Assembly: GCA_027625915.1 (NCBI GenBank)
Contig: JANTQA010000023.1
Location: 3,038,001 to 3,102,000 of the forward strand
Reading direction: 5' to 3'
Length of the DNA: 64,000 bases
DNA from: Anaeramoeba flamelloides
Lineage: Eukaryota > Metamonada > Anaeramoebidae
Both the position numbers and the translations under genes were made by a program. The notes below the pieces were generated by a model that was not told the DNA's origin, made no database searches, and saw nothing but the letters and a program-made list of their open reading frames with translations. Of this stretch, positions 25,504 through 36,027 are shown one piece after another (position 1 is the stretch's first letter; each line of letters opens with the position of its first letter).

Positions 25504-28077
25504 AGGGCTCTTATATTCGTAATAAAAACAAATTTAATTTTATATTTAGCAAAAAAATGTATAATTTAAAATTCATTGAAGATTTAGATCTTCTAATAAT
25601 GAACTCTCTAATCTTTGAAAATCTTTCTAAAATCTTGACTATCTAAACTCCATTTCACTCAAAATAGCCCTACAGAAAAAAAAATTCACTTTTTTTAAGA
25701 ATGGAACAAACTAAGATTGTTTAGAAATAAGAGAAATAATAATATTCAGATTAAAATATGATAATCATAAATGAAGTACCTAAACAAATCTTAAATTTCA
25801 AAAAAAAAAAAAAACAGGTTAAAAACAATTTTTGGGCCCCTTCCAATGGAATATTTCGAGACCAAATTATTTAATTTTCAACTAAAATTTAAAATTGTTG
25901 ACATATGATTTTTTAATTGTAAATTTATCAACCTTAAAAGAAAATTCAAACCTCAATTTTCTTAATGTTAATTTTCAGTTTTCACACATTTTATTTATTT
26001 CAAATTTAATTTTTACAAAAAAAAAATTAAAAAGATAAGAAGTGAAAAAATAATATAATGTACTAAACGAGTTAAAATGTTTTTGATTAAAAAAATTGGT
26101 ATTCTATTTTGAGAATAATAACAAATTAAAACTCATAGGATATGTTCTATTTCTTCTATAAAGTTAGTCCTCTTTGACTGAAAAGGGGTTTTGTTTTTAA
26201 AAAAAAAATAATAATATTTATGATGTTTTGAAAAAATATAATTTAGAAAATTATTATTAAAAAAAGAATATATCAATCTTTATATCCTTAGTAAAACATA
26301 CATGAATTTAAAAATATATAAAAGAATTATGAATTAAAATATTTTAGAATTAAAAACAAGATGAAATAAAAACTAATCGATTCAATCACAATGATAATAA
26401 TAATAAACAAAGTAACTTTTTTACTTGTCGTGAATTTTTTATCAAAACTCTTTTGGTTAGAAAACTTAAGTAAATAAAGTAAAATAATAAAAATTAAGTG
26501 AAAACAAAAAATACTTAAAATAGTAAAAAATATATAAATTTGGACAGAGTGCCCCATTCTAGAGTCGTCTCTAGGTTTTTATTAATTCAAAAAAAAATGA
26601 GCAATATCAAAGATTTTACACCATTTTTTAAAAATAAAAAAAAACATAACGACAATGGAATACCAATAATTAATCACGGATTGTGGAATTTTTATATGTA
26701 ATCGATAATCTTTTTATCGGGTTTTTACTCTTACTATGTAATCAGGACGCTTATAGTTTCTACTTGATCATGAAAATGATAATATTCTTTTTTATACATA
26801 TTTTAATTATTTTTCTTATTCTCTTTTTTTTATTTGATAATTTTCCTTCAATTGTTCCTTTCTCTAAATAAATAAAAAAAAAAAAGTAATTTTTTCAAAA
26901 GTTTATTTTAATTTATTCCAATTATTGATTTTAGTTTTTTCTTTGAGTATATGCTAAACCATATGTGTGTGTATCAAAATGAAAATAGATGTATATTCAT
27001 TTACTGGTATTAAATGGGTAAACCAAGTGAAATAAAGTTTATCTATTTTATTATTAATATTTAGATATAATATTTATCTTTATATACTGATTCCTTTATT
27101 TTTATTAGGAAAAAATCGGAATTATATAATCTGAGATTAATTCAATTTCATAAAAGAAAAACGGATTAATATATATATATACATATACATATATCTCATA
27201 AAAATGTTAAAAAATAAAAAAGAATTTCTTGTTCAAAGTCATTCCTAAAAGCATTCTAAAAAAGAAAAAAAAATTCATGTCAGCCAATAAATTACTTTAA
27301 AAATCTCAAAATGTGCCCGAATACAATCATGAATAACTTCTTCAACATTTTTTTTTGGAAAAAAATTTTTTTGACAAAATCAAACTTATAATAATAAAAA
27401 TTATTCAGTTTCAAATTCTAACAAATGGCCTTAAATCATTATGTTCCAATTGTTATTGATCAAGTTAGCTACCATCGATTTTAATAATTGAGATTTCCAT
27501 TTAAAAAATTTTCACATGGATTTGCTCCAATCTCAAAAGATATTTTTTTTAAAATCAAAGAATGATTTTTCAACAAAAAAGAACATTTTAAAAGTTGAGA
27601 TAGAAACATTAGAAAAGATTTTTTGATCGTATATCAGGGTTAAAGTAATTATTTTTTGAAAAAATATTTTGATTTCAAAATACAGGATTTCTAATCAAAA
27701 GCATATAATAAAAACATGGAAAAAAACTCTTATGGTTTTACCCAAGAATAGAAAGTTAAAAGAAGAAAAGAATGTAAAAAAGAAATTTAAATTACAAGTC
27801 AAAATGTGAAAAAACTAAATTTCTACAAGTTGTACCCAAAGTAAAGAAAAACAAATAAAAATAAAAAAAAAATAGAAGAATCTCAAATTTGTGTGGGGTG
27901 GTAGAAAATCCAAAAAGTTTCAATCAAATCCTATTCTTAAAAATGAATGAAATGGCAAGGCTTGTTTGAATCGGCAAACTGAATCAAAGTAAAGGCCAAA
28001 TTTCAAAAGAATAATCCAAATGGTTTTGAAAGGAATGGGAATGCCTTTGGATGTGATGGGTTTGTTGCACGAATATG
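25504..28077. other. AT-rich spacer with degraded repeats
   Basis: Contains a worn type-1 hairpin (26565-26655, from CGTCTCTAGGTTTTT to ATAACGACAA) and fragments resembling M3 ends (GGGCCCCTT near 25838, CTTTGACTG near 26175). Two short hydrophobic ORFs on opposite strands (26327-26557 minus, 26683-26871 plus) look like chance. The last 200 bp (27880-28077) are less AT-rich and may be the 3' UTR of the ankyrin gene. Confidence 0.55.
26565..26655. repeat. Degenerate type-1 hairpin module
   Basis: It keeps GTCGTCTCTAGGTTTT, an AATTCAAAA block, an ATCAAAGATTTTAC loop and the AACGACA tip in the order seen at 19264-19350, with many changes. Confidence 0.55.
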
Positions 28078-29184
28078 TTATTTTAATAGCTTTTTGTAAT
28101 ATCTAATTTCTCCATAAGAATACACATATATACTACGATTTTGATGTTTCTCTTTCTCTTCGGGGAAGAAATTATAATAATAACGTGCAAAAAGTAAAGT
28201 AAGCAAAGTAAATCCATGTTCATTTTTTATATTGAAATCGACACGATAATCAACTAACAACTTTAATAAATCTAAGCTTAGTAAATTTACAGAAAAGGCA
28301 ACATGTAAAGGCGTCATTCCTTTTAAGCAAGTGAGGTTTGGATCGGCCCCATTTTTTAATAATAGTTTTACGTTTGTTAAATTGTGATTAAGGATCGAAA
28401 CACAGAGTGGCGTTCTCGGGGCAAACCTATAGTCCACACTAGAAAATGTTTTTTTAGGATTTATTTGAGCACCGATTTGAAGCATAAATTCTAAATAATC
28501 CTGATCAAGATTCTTATTACACAACAATGACAAAAGAGGGTATCCGGTGGACTGCTTGAAAGGGTAACCGTGCTCAATAAAAAATTCAATCGTGGATCTT
28601 TTAGGCAAGGTAGTTCTTGAAAGCAGCAACGAAAGAAAATTTCGTTGGTTATAATCACACATTAAAAAAGGATTTGATCCGTTTTGAAGAAATAATTCCC
28701 ATAGTTTTAAATCCTCATACTTATCGTTCATAAGCAAGAAAGAAAAGGGTGTCATTGGTTGTTTGCGTGAATTCGAAAGCCGATTTGGATCAGCGTTATA
28801 TCGAAAAAACAATTCGAAAAATTTGATGGGAAGATTTGGTTGTTGGCATAAGAGATGGAAACTATTAAAACCTTGGCCATTTAGTTGGTTTGGATCAACA
28901 CCGTTTTGTAGCATGTACTCAACGTCTTCATAACTTTCTTCCAATTTGGAGCGTGTTATGACAAAATGAAGACAATTGTTTCCATTTCTCAGTCTTTTTT
29001 TCAAAGAGCCCTTTTGTTCAACCCCAAATCTGATCCAAAATTGTTCATATTTCCTTCTGTTTAATAATTCTGCAATTGGGAAATCTGGGTTCTCATCACA
29101 ATTGTTTTTAATAAACTCAATCACCACGTTTTTTGGTGCTTTGGCGAGTGTCTGTTTGTTTTTTTTTTTGCTCCAAAATTCCAT
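28078..29184 (-). CDS. Ankyrin-repeat protein
   Basis: 368-residue single-ORF protein made mostly of ankyrin repeats from about residue 65 to 345. Clear units include GNNCLHFVI..., MLQNGVDPNQLNGQGFNSFH, FFRYNADPNRLS, LLLKNGADPNLT followed by MTPLHVAFSVN, and LLVDYRVDFNIKNEHGFTLL. A basic N-terminus (SKKKNKQTLAKAPKN) precedes a helical stretch. No kinase, F-box, SOCS box or membrane segment is seen, so it is best read as a protein-interaction scaffold of unknown partner. The start is the first ATG; the stop is TAA. In-frame sequence beyond the stop stays open for some 24 codons and is less AT-rich than the flank, which may reflect an unspliced 3' end or UTR. Single-copy in the window with no repeat inside it. 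Confidence 0.9.
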   Translation of the reverse strand: MEFWSKKKNKQTLAKAPKNVVIEFIKNNCDENPDFPIAELLNRRKYEQFWIRFGVEQKGSLKKRLRNGNNCLHFVITRSKLEESYEDVEYMLQNGVDPNQLNGQGFNSFHLLCQQPNLPIKFFELFFRYNADPNRLSNSRKQPMTPFSFLLMNDKYEDLKLWELFLQNGSNPFLMCDYNQRNFLSLLLSRTTLPKRSTIEFFIEHGYPFKQSTGYPLLSLLCNKNLDQDYLEFMLQIGAQINPKKTFSSVDYRFAPRTPLCVSILNHNLTNVKLLLKNGADPNLTCLKGMTPLHVAFSVNLLSLDLLKLLVDYRVDFNIKNEHGFTLLTLLFARYYYNFFPEEKEKHQNRSIYVYSYGEIRYYKKLLK

Positions 29185-30740
29185 CCAATTTGATTCTTAT
29201 TTGGAAGAAATTAAAAAGAAACGATGATTTTTCTGAAAAAAAGATCAACAGAAAACCAAACGAAAATAAAAATGAAAAGGAAAAAATGAAACATCAAAAA
29301 AGGAAAATTATTATGATTCACTTCAAGTTTCATTTCAATTTCGAAGGCAAGTATGTTAACAATTGTGGAAAAATTAGGAAGGTTTCAAAATTTTTGGTTG
29401 TTGAGATTGTTTTTTGGTCAATATTCTTTAAAAAAACTTGCAATTTTGGATTTTAAAAACCAAAAACATTAATTAGAATGGATTTAGCTGAAAACACATT
29501 AATTGAAATTAATTTCTGCCATCTAAATAATACATTTAAAAAAATTTACTTTAAATTTATTTTTGTTTATTTGAGCAAATAGAGATTTCAAAAGAAATAG
29601 GCAGTAATTTAAAAATCAATACTTTAATTTAAATTATCGATGGCAAAAAATTGACTTATTCATATATTTTCATCTTTTTTATTTTTGGATCTTGAAATAC
29701 GTAAATTATAATTTCTGAGATCTATTAATTAATTTTTATTTTTTTTTGTATACTATTTAAATGGTGAATTAAGAATACTCAATGAAAATAATATTTCAAA
29801 ATTGAAAATTAAAATGGTGTAAATTAACTATGTTTACAAGTTTGACCTATTTTGATAAATTGCACTAATATTATTTTTTCAGCTTGTGTATTTGAAGTTA
29901 GTAAGATACAGCGAATATAGACTTGGTTCGGATTTAAATCAAAAGATTGAGTTTTCGTAATTTATTAATATAAATTGTTTAAATTGTAATTTTTTAACTA
30001 AACATTGTGAAAAAGTTAATTCTTATTTTGAAAATTTCTGAGATTAAATGATTTTTTCATCAAAATTTAAAAAAATAAAATTTTTACAATAACTTTTGAA
30101 ACCATAACACAATTCATTATTTTTGAATTAATTCAAATAAACAAAAATAATAAAGAATAATATTCTTGATATTATACGAAATGAAGACTCATTATTTATT
30201 TTATCAGTAGTTAATGATAAAAAAAATTATGACTCTTTATTAAAATTTCTAAACAAAAATTTAGAAATTAGGACTTTAAGAGGAAAATAGTTTCCTCCCT
30301 TCAAAATAATAAAAAAAAAAAACAATTCATTATTTTTAAACTTTCATTATCTTCATAATTCTTTTAGAAAAATGATGGAAAAGAACCCTTTTTCTCTTTC
30401 ATATATTGTTTCTATCTAATTGATTTGTTTCTTTGATTTCATCAGTCAGACAAGATTTTGATCATGAGTTAAATTTTAGTAATGGGCCATAGTACAAAAA
30501 TTGGGTTACATACTATCCAAACCCACTATGAAATCCATGATAAACGATAATTTAACTTCTATCAACACTTCCTTTTTCAATCATAATTTTGTCACCATAC
30601 ACCTTTCCATGTTTAAATATTTTAATTGTTTTTTAATGTGTGCTAAAGGGGTTATTTATCACCAAAAAATGATAAAATGTTGGGAGTTTTTGAAGCAGAT
30701 CCTCAATCATCAAAAGTCTTACAATATAATCAAAATTGAA
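29185..30740. other. Spacer with dispersed repeat R1 (copy 1)
   Basis: About 29870-30500 resembles 41455-41840 in the same orientation: GGTTCGGATTTAAAT near the start, an AAAGAACCC block, and TTGTTTCTTTGATTTCATCA near the end. No terminal inverted repeat was recognised and no ORF is convincing. Confidence 0.5.
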
Positions 30741-30941
30741 TACAGTCAGTTTCACTTTTAAGGAACAAACTTTGAACGAAATTTAAGGCACAATAAAAAA
30801 CTCAAATTAAGGTACAAAATTCAGATTCTAGTAAAATAAATTGTAAAAAATAAATATTTCAAATTTTGTGCCTTAATTTGAGATTTTTTTGTGCCTTAAA
30901 TTTCGTTGCTAGTTTGTGTCTTAAAAGTTAAACTGACTGTA
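30741..30941. mobile_element. M1 MITE copy 4
   Basis: 201 bp, TA-CAGTCAGTTTCACTTTTAAG to GACTG-TA, with AAGGCAC motifs in both arms and an AT-rich middle. Confidence 0.92.
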
Positions 30942-31859
30942 TACAAAAAAAAAAAACTAAATTACAAAAAAGAATCGGGTAAAATAACTAAAATCTAATT
31001 TTTTTTGTTTTTTTTTTTTAATGAGTAATAAAAATCTAAAAAAATTCAGTAACTTATATTCAAGAATTGTGCCTGAAAATATTTTTTTTTTTTATTTTAG
31101 TGATTATTTTGCAAGTTAAAAATAAAACCAATGTATGTTTGTATTTAACTTTTTTGAGTTGAAAGAATTCAATCAAATAAACAAAAAAAAAAAGATTCAT
31201 GGAACTTCCCAATTCTAAAAAATTCAAATTTGGAAAAAAATGGTTGATTTTTTCTCATTTTTTATTTTACAAAATGTTATATTTCTACAATTTAACAAAA
31301 ATTGCTTACCTTCTTGATCAAATCTTTTTGATTCAATTTAATTTAGTGTGTGGTTGTTTTGTAACCCTTTATATTTAACAGGGTAAAAAGATTTACTAAT
31401 AAACATTAGATTACAATAACCCATTTGAGAATAGAAAAAATGAAAACAAAAAAAATCTTCCAGATCTCAAAAAAAAGTGCCCAGAGATACACTTCAAAAC
31501 TAACACAGTTCTTTTCAAAATTATAATTTGTATATATTCTAATTAGAAATTGATTGTCACGCTTTGGTGATTTTTTCTAAAAATAAACTAATCTTTGGTT
31601 GTTGATTTTGGAAGATCGATCATACTTCACTAATTGGGTTATTTTTTGATTGGTATTTGGCAACTAATAAAAAATAATTCTTTTTTTTTTAGAAAAAAGT
31701 TTACCTTTTATATATAATCTGAAAAAGGTAAAAGAAACTTATAAAAATTCTGAACAATTATTTAATTATAATTTATTTACAAATAATTTGAAAATTAGAT
31801 TATTTAACTCTTTTATTTTTCAACAATTGACATAAGGTTTAGAAATATATTACTATAAA
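30942..31859. other. Spacer with dispersed repeat R2 (copy 1)
   Basis: About 31290-31690 matches 49230-49600: a CTTCCAGATCTCAAAAA block, a GGTGATTTTTTCTAAAAAT block, and TTGGTATT followed by an ACTAATAAAAA block. No gene. Confidence 0.55.
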
Positions 31860-32955
31860 ATTCCGACCTAAAATTATTTTAATTCCTGGATTAACATATG
31901 TATTACCGGGATATACAAAATAAATAGAAATACCACAGTTCTTATTAATAAAAAAGAAATTTAAATTCAAAAATAATTTAAAAAATTTATTTCTGCCTTA
32001 TCTGAATAAACTAATAAAATTTATCCAAAGAATTAACAATAAAATTACTGGGAATTTAAAAGTAGTAAAAGCTTCTGAAAAACGAAATTTTTAATTATAA
32101 TTATCATGAGTTGTTGAATTCTACCAGTTGGTAAATCACCATTAGCTGTTTTTTAATTTTCGAAATAAAAAGGGAATTTAAGAAATTTTCTTTTTATTTC
32201 TAAAATTAAAAAAAATCTCAATTATGTTTTCTTGAGTTTTCTTTTTATTTAGAAAATTTATCGATTTTCGTTAGGTTTTTTTGATTTTTCAATTGATTTT
32301 CTAAATAAATAGAAAACCTCAAAAAACCTAGAAGACTTCATAAATAAAATTGAAAACCTCAAAAAAATCTAGAACACTCAACAAATAAAACAGAAAACCT
32401 CAAGACAACCCCCGTTTGATTTCGATAATTTAAAATAATTGAGTTAAATCTTTGAATTTACTATATTCTTTTGAATTCTGTAAAAACTAGGCACTTGACG
32501 GCACTCTACGAAACTGGACGACACCCCACAAAAATATTTTCAAATAATTAAAACCCAAAAAAAATATTTATTAACCAAAAATACTTTCTTTTTCCATCAA
32601 GCTCAACAATTCTAAAATTCAGATAGTTTACTAATTGTTCAAAAAGATATTACTATGTGATAAATAAAAACCCAAATAAATTGTCCTTTTTGTTTTAAAT
32701 TTGAAAATTAAGAGATAATAAAAAATATTGATCACTTTTTATGTATGTGCCCTTCCCATGTAATATAGGTTAATTTTTAAATAGATTAAAAGAATTAAAT
32801 TTTAATGAAATAACTTTAAGTCAATACAATTTGAAATCGATTTCATTAATTAATATTAGTCAATCTATGATTTTACGCTTAAATTCCTGAAGTTAAATTT
32901 AAGTAAAATGGCACTTCGATTGTAATTTACATTTCCCCTCAATAAAAAAAAAATA
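31860..32955 (+). mobile_element. LINE 3' part, copy 2
   Basis: Plus-strand relative of copy 1, decayed. Nucleotide matches include CTGCCTTATCTGAATAAACT, a TCCAAAGAATTAACAATAAA block, then GTTGTTGAATTCTACCAGTTGG. After an inserted hairpin cluster (32140-32520) come ACAAAAATATTTTCAAATAA, TCTATGATTTTACGCTTAAA and an A-rich tail from 32942. The frame is closed by many stops. The sequence just 3' of the tail (TTTTTCACCGTAA near 32990) also follows copy 1. Confidence 0.75.
32140..32520. repeat. Hairpin cluster in LINE copy 2 (types 2, 3, 1)
   Basis: Consecutive inverted repeats. The first is type 2 (arms with TTTCGAAATAAA and its complement, 32150-32215). Type 3 follows (arms GTTTTCTTGAGTTTTC and GAAAACCTCAAAAAA, about 32229-32405), then type 1 (TTCTTTTGAATTCTGTAAAA near 32470). 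It occupies the same LINE position as the single hairpin in copy 1. Confidence 0.75.
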
Positions 32956-33462
32956 AAAATAAATTTTTTTTCATTTTTCAAAAATTTATTTTTCACCGTA
33001 AGGAATCAATCTTTTAACTCCAAAATTATTTCTCAATGTTGTTAAATTCAACTTACTTATCTCAAAAATTCAATAATGAAGAGTAAATTTCATTAAATTT
33101 CAAGATTTTCATTTTAAAAAGGATTGTTAAGGAAAAGTGTTTTTTCTTCTACACTCAGCAGGCATTTAAACACATACCCTGATCAATCAAATAAGGCACA
33201 AAAAAATTTTTTTTTTTTTTTAATCTCAATTCTTAAAGATAAGATATAAAATGTTAATGTTTTAGCTCATGTTTGAGTTGAAAAATGAGATTGTGTGTTA
33301 CTTATGAACAATATTGTTACATGCATTATTTGATTGATGCAGGTATGTGTTAAAAAGTTCTATGGTTGCAATTTGAGGGAGGAATAGTTGGGAACTTTAA
33401 ATAAAAATGTACATTTATTTATTAGAAATTGGTAATATATTTTCACTGGTGAGAAAATATAT
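32956..33462. other. AT-rich spacer
   Basis: No gene. It ends in a hairpin GGTAATATATTTTC / GAAAATATATTACC (33431-33466) that spans the left border of the Tc1-like element. Confidence 0.6.
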
Positions 33463-33508
33463 TACCGTTTTGGAAGAAAAGCTCAACACGATTTTTCATT
33501 GGAACTAT

Positions 33509-33709
33509 TACAGTCAGTTTCACTTTTGGGGCACAAACTATCAACGAAATTTAAGGCACAAAAAAAATCTCAAATTAAAGCACAAAATTCAAATTCTAGT
33601 AAAAATAAATTGTAAAAAAAAAAATTCCAAATTTTGTGCCTTAATTTGAGATTTTTTTGTGCCTTAAATTTCGTTGAAAGTTTGTGTCTTAAAAGTGAAA
33701 CTGACTGTA
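33509..33709. mobile_element. M1 MITE copy 5, inside the Tc1-like element end
   Basis: 201 bp with TA on both sides. The host sequence continues as GGAACTAT-TA and TA-ATAGAACC, which joined with a single TA matches the intact M2/Tc1 end. This gives direct support for a TA target duplication. Confidence 0.95.
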
Positions 33710-34148
33710 ATAGAACCGCAAAATGAAAAGAAAAATCAATAAAAAGAAGAAACCAATTAAATTTTATTATAATCAATTATATTTTTTTCAATCAACACAA
33801 TAAATACAATTTTAATCTACTTTCTTATTGAAATTTTTGGTGTGGTTTTGTAGATTTCAAAAATAAACCCCAATTCAAAATTTTTGACACACACAAAATC
33901 AGAAATTGTGAAAAAATCTTTCAAGCGTGATTGAATTTTTACAATATAGACCATTTCATGAAGTGTTGTGTTAAGTGACATTTTTTATGTCTTTATTTTA
34001 CAATTCAATTAAAAAAACAAAAAAGAAAAAGACCAAAAAATTCAAAGTGTGTTTAAAATTTTGGAGAGAGCAAAACATTTTTTTTATTTTTGGAGAGTAA
34101 ATTAAAAAAATCCTTTTATTGACTGTCCTTCTTGGTCAATGACTAAAT

Positions 34149-35385
34149 CTATCCTTCATGGTCAATGACTAAATCGATTCTTTCCCATGTTATTCCTTCC
34201 CAAACTCGAATGATTTCCAAGATAAATTCTTCTTCATTACTTGGTTGGACGTTTTTCAAACGTTTGTCCATGATACTCCATAAATTTTCCATTGGATTTA
34301 AATCAGGAGAATTTGGTGGCCAGGGACTTAATACATTACATCTGTACTGTAGATAATCCATTGATTTTTTTGAGGTGTGTGGGCGAGCGCCATCTTGCTG
34401 AAATATCCACCCCCATTCACCATATTGCTCATTAGCCTTTTTAATAATTTTTGATTTTCTGATGATATCGTGGATATAAGTTTCTGTATCAACAGAAGAA
34501 CCAATAATTATTAGATCTGTTTGGAGTCTATATCCAATACCACCCCATATCATTACCTCTTTTTCCAAATTTTTTTCTTTCATCCCATACAGAATCTAAA
34601 TTTTACAGTCAGTTTCACTTTTAAGGCACAAACTTTCAACGAAATTTTAGGCACAAAAAAAATCTCAAATTAAAGCACAAAGATTAAATTCTAGTAAAAA
34701 TAAATTGTAAAAAAAAAAATTCCAAATTTTGTGCCTTAATTTGAGATTTTTTTGTTCCTTAAATTTCGTTGAAAGTTTGTGCCTTAAAAGTGAAACTGAC
34801 TGTAATTTTTTTTATTTTAATAAAAAACATTTTTTAATTTCTACAAAAAAAAAAGAAATAGAAAAAAGAAATTACTATCATATTCATTTCTCATTCTCCA
34901 AATCTTTCTTCTTTTTTGATTTAAATAAAACCAAGATTCATCTGAAAAAATAACAGTTTTCCAATCTGTTTTAAGAGATTTGTGATGGTTTGTAAAAAGA
35001 AGTCTTTTGTCTTTTTGTAAATCATTTAGGCATTGACAAATTCTTGGTGGTGTGTATTTGAATTTTCGTGATTTTCTGATTCTGAATATTGATGTTTCAG
35101 AACAACTCAAATTGGGAAACATCTCTTGATATTTTTTGGACAACACAAAGCAACTCATTGAACGATTTTTTTTGTTTCTTGTTCAACAAAATTTTTCATT
35201 TCTTGTGTGATTTTGTTGTTTTTTGGTCCATTTTTTTTATTTGTGATTCTTTTTTCATCTTCCCATTTCCTTAGCCAATAGCGAACTTTTGACAAGTTAA
35301 TGTCTAAGTGGATTGCTATTTGGCGGAGTGAATATCCACAGTTGCGTAAAGATAAAATATTTATCTGAATTTCTTGATTATTCAT
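34149..35385 (-). pseudogene. Tc1/mariner-family transposase, disrupted
   Basis: Cut-and-paste transposase of the Tc1/mariner superfamily. The N-terminal frame (35155-35385) has a helix-turn-helix: NILSLRNCGYSLRQIAIHL then VRYWLRKWEDEKR. The second frame (34841-35158) reaches the first catalytic aspartate in FSDESWFYLNQ. The third (34149-34583) has MIWGGIGY, the second aspartate in FQQDGARPHTSKKS, and SPDLNPMENLW with the catalytic Glu, a DD34E-like arrangement. The first two frames differ by a shift at 35155-35158 (stop and ATG overlap). The last two are separated by the M1 MITE at 34604-34804 and a possible short intron (GTAATTTC...TTTGTAG, about 34818-34866). It is not functional as it stands. 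A 25-bp tandem duplication of GGTCAATGACTAAATC lies at the 3' end of the gene. Confidence 0.92.
34604..34804. mobile_element. M1 MITE copy 6, inside the transposase gene
   Basis: 201 bp, TA-CAGTCAGTTTCACTTTTAAG to its complement-TA. It separates the first from the second catalytic aspartate region of the Tc1-like transposase and so post-dates that element. Confidence 0.95.
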
Positions 35386-35782
35386 TCAAAATTCAAAACA
35401 AAACAAAAAAATGAAAATTTTCTCAAAATTGGAACATTTTTCCAATTGAACTTATATTCAATCAGAAGAACCCATGATGTATTTAAAGTGTGTCAAAATT
35501 TTTGAATTTTAGTTTATTCAATTTTTTCAACAAAATTTTTAATATTTGATCAATCAATGAAAAACCCATACCAAAAGATAGTATTCAAAAAAACTGTTAT
35601 TTTACAGAATACTTCATTTTGTCTTTATTTATTTATTTTTTCTTTTATTAATTGATCTTACTTTGAATTTTCTGTCTAGTTCCCAATTAAAAATCGTGTT
35701 GAACTTTTTTTCCACAATTAATAAAATTAAAAAAAAATATTCACAGAAAAGGAACCCAAATCTTGATTTGAAACTTTCTTAT

Positions 35783-35980
35783 TACAGTCGGTTTCACATT
35801 TAACGCACAAACTTTCAACGAAATTTAAGGTACAAAAAAATCTCAAATTAAAGCACAAAATACATATTCTAGTAAAACAAATTGTAAAAAAAATATTTCA
35901 AATTTTGTACCTTAATTTGATATTTTTTTGTGCCTTAAATTTCGATGAGAGTTTGTGTCTTAAAAGTGAAACTGACTGTA
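35783..35980. mobile_element. M1 MITE copy 7
   Basis: 198 bp with TA flanks, slightly worn tip (CAGTCGGTTTCACATTTAAC). It lies between the Tc1-like element and the ISL2EU-like transposase. Confidence 0.92.
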
Positions 35981-36027
35981 ACTTTTGTTATTTTGGAAGA
36001 AGCGGATCAAATTTAAAAAAAAAAGAA

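Larger units (their letters stand above)
33463..35720 (-). mobile_element. Tc1/mariner element, transposase-bearing (broken), with two M1 insertions
   Basis: About 2.26 kb between inverted ends: left TTA-CCGTTTTGGAAG then AAAGCTCAACACGATTTTTC, right the complement of GTGGAAAAAAAGTTCAACAC. TA lies at both outer borders. It carries a minus-strand DDE transposase (34149-35385). An M1 MITE is in the left terminal region (33509-33709) and another in the transposase (34604-34804). Removing the left M1 plus one TA restores a sequence matching the M2 MITE consensus (GGAAC, TTAATAGAACC). Allowing for about 400 bp of M1, the original size is about 1.86 kb. It is the likely parent of the M2 MITEs. Confidence 0.88.

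Noticed and set aside
26327-26871. Two short ORFs rich in membrane-type residues
   Set aside because: T/A-rich DNA gives Phe/Ile/Leu runs by chance; no motif, no splice support, and opposite strands.
33407-33776. ORFs on both strands across 33.4-33.8 kb
   Set aside because: They are readings through the M1 MITE and the Tc1-like end; the sequence is a palindrome, so both strands give similar peptides.
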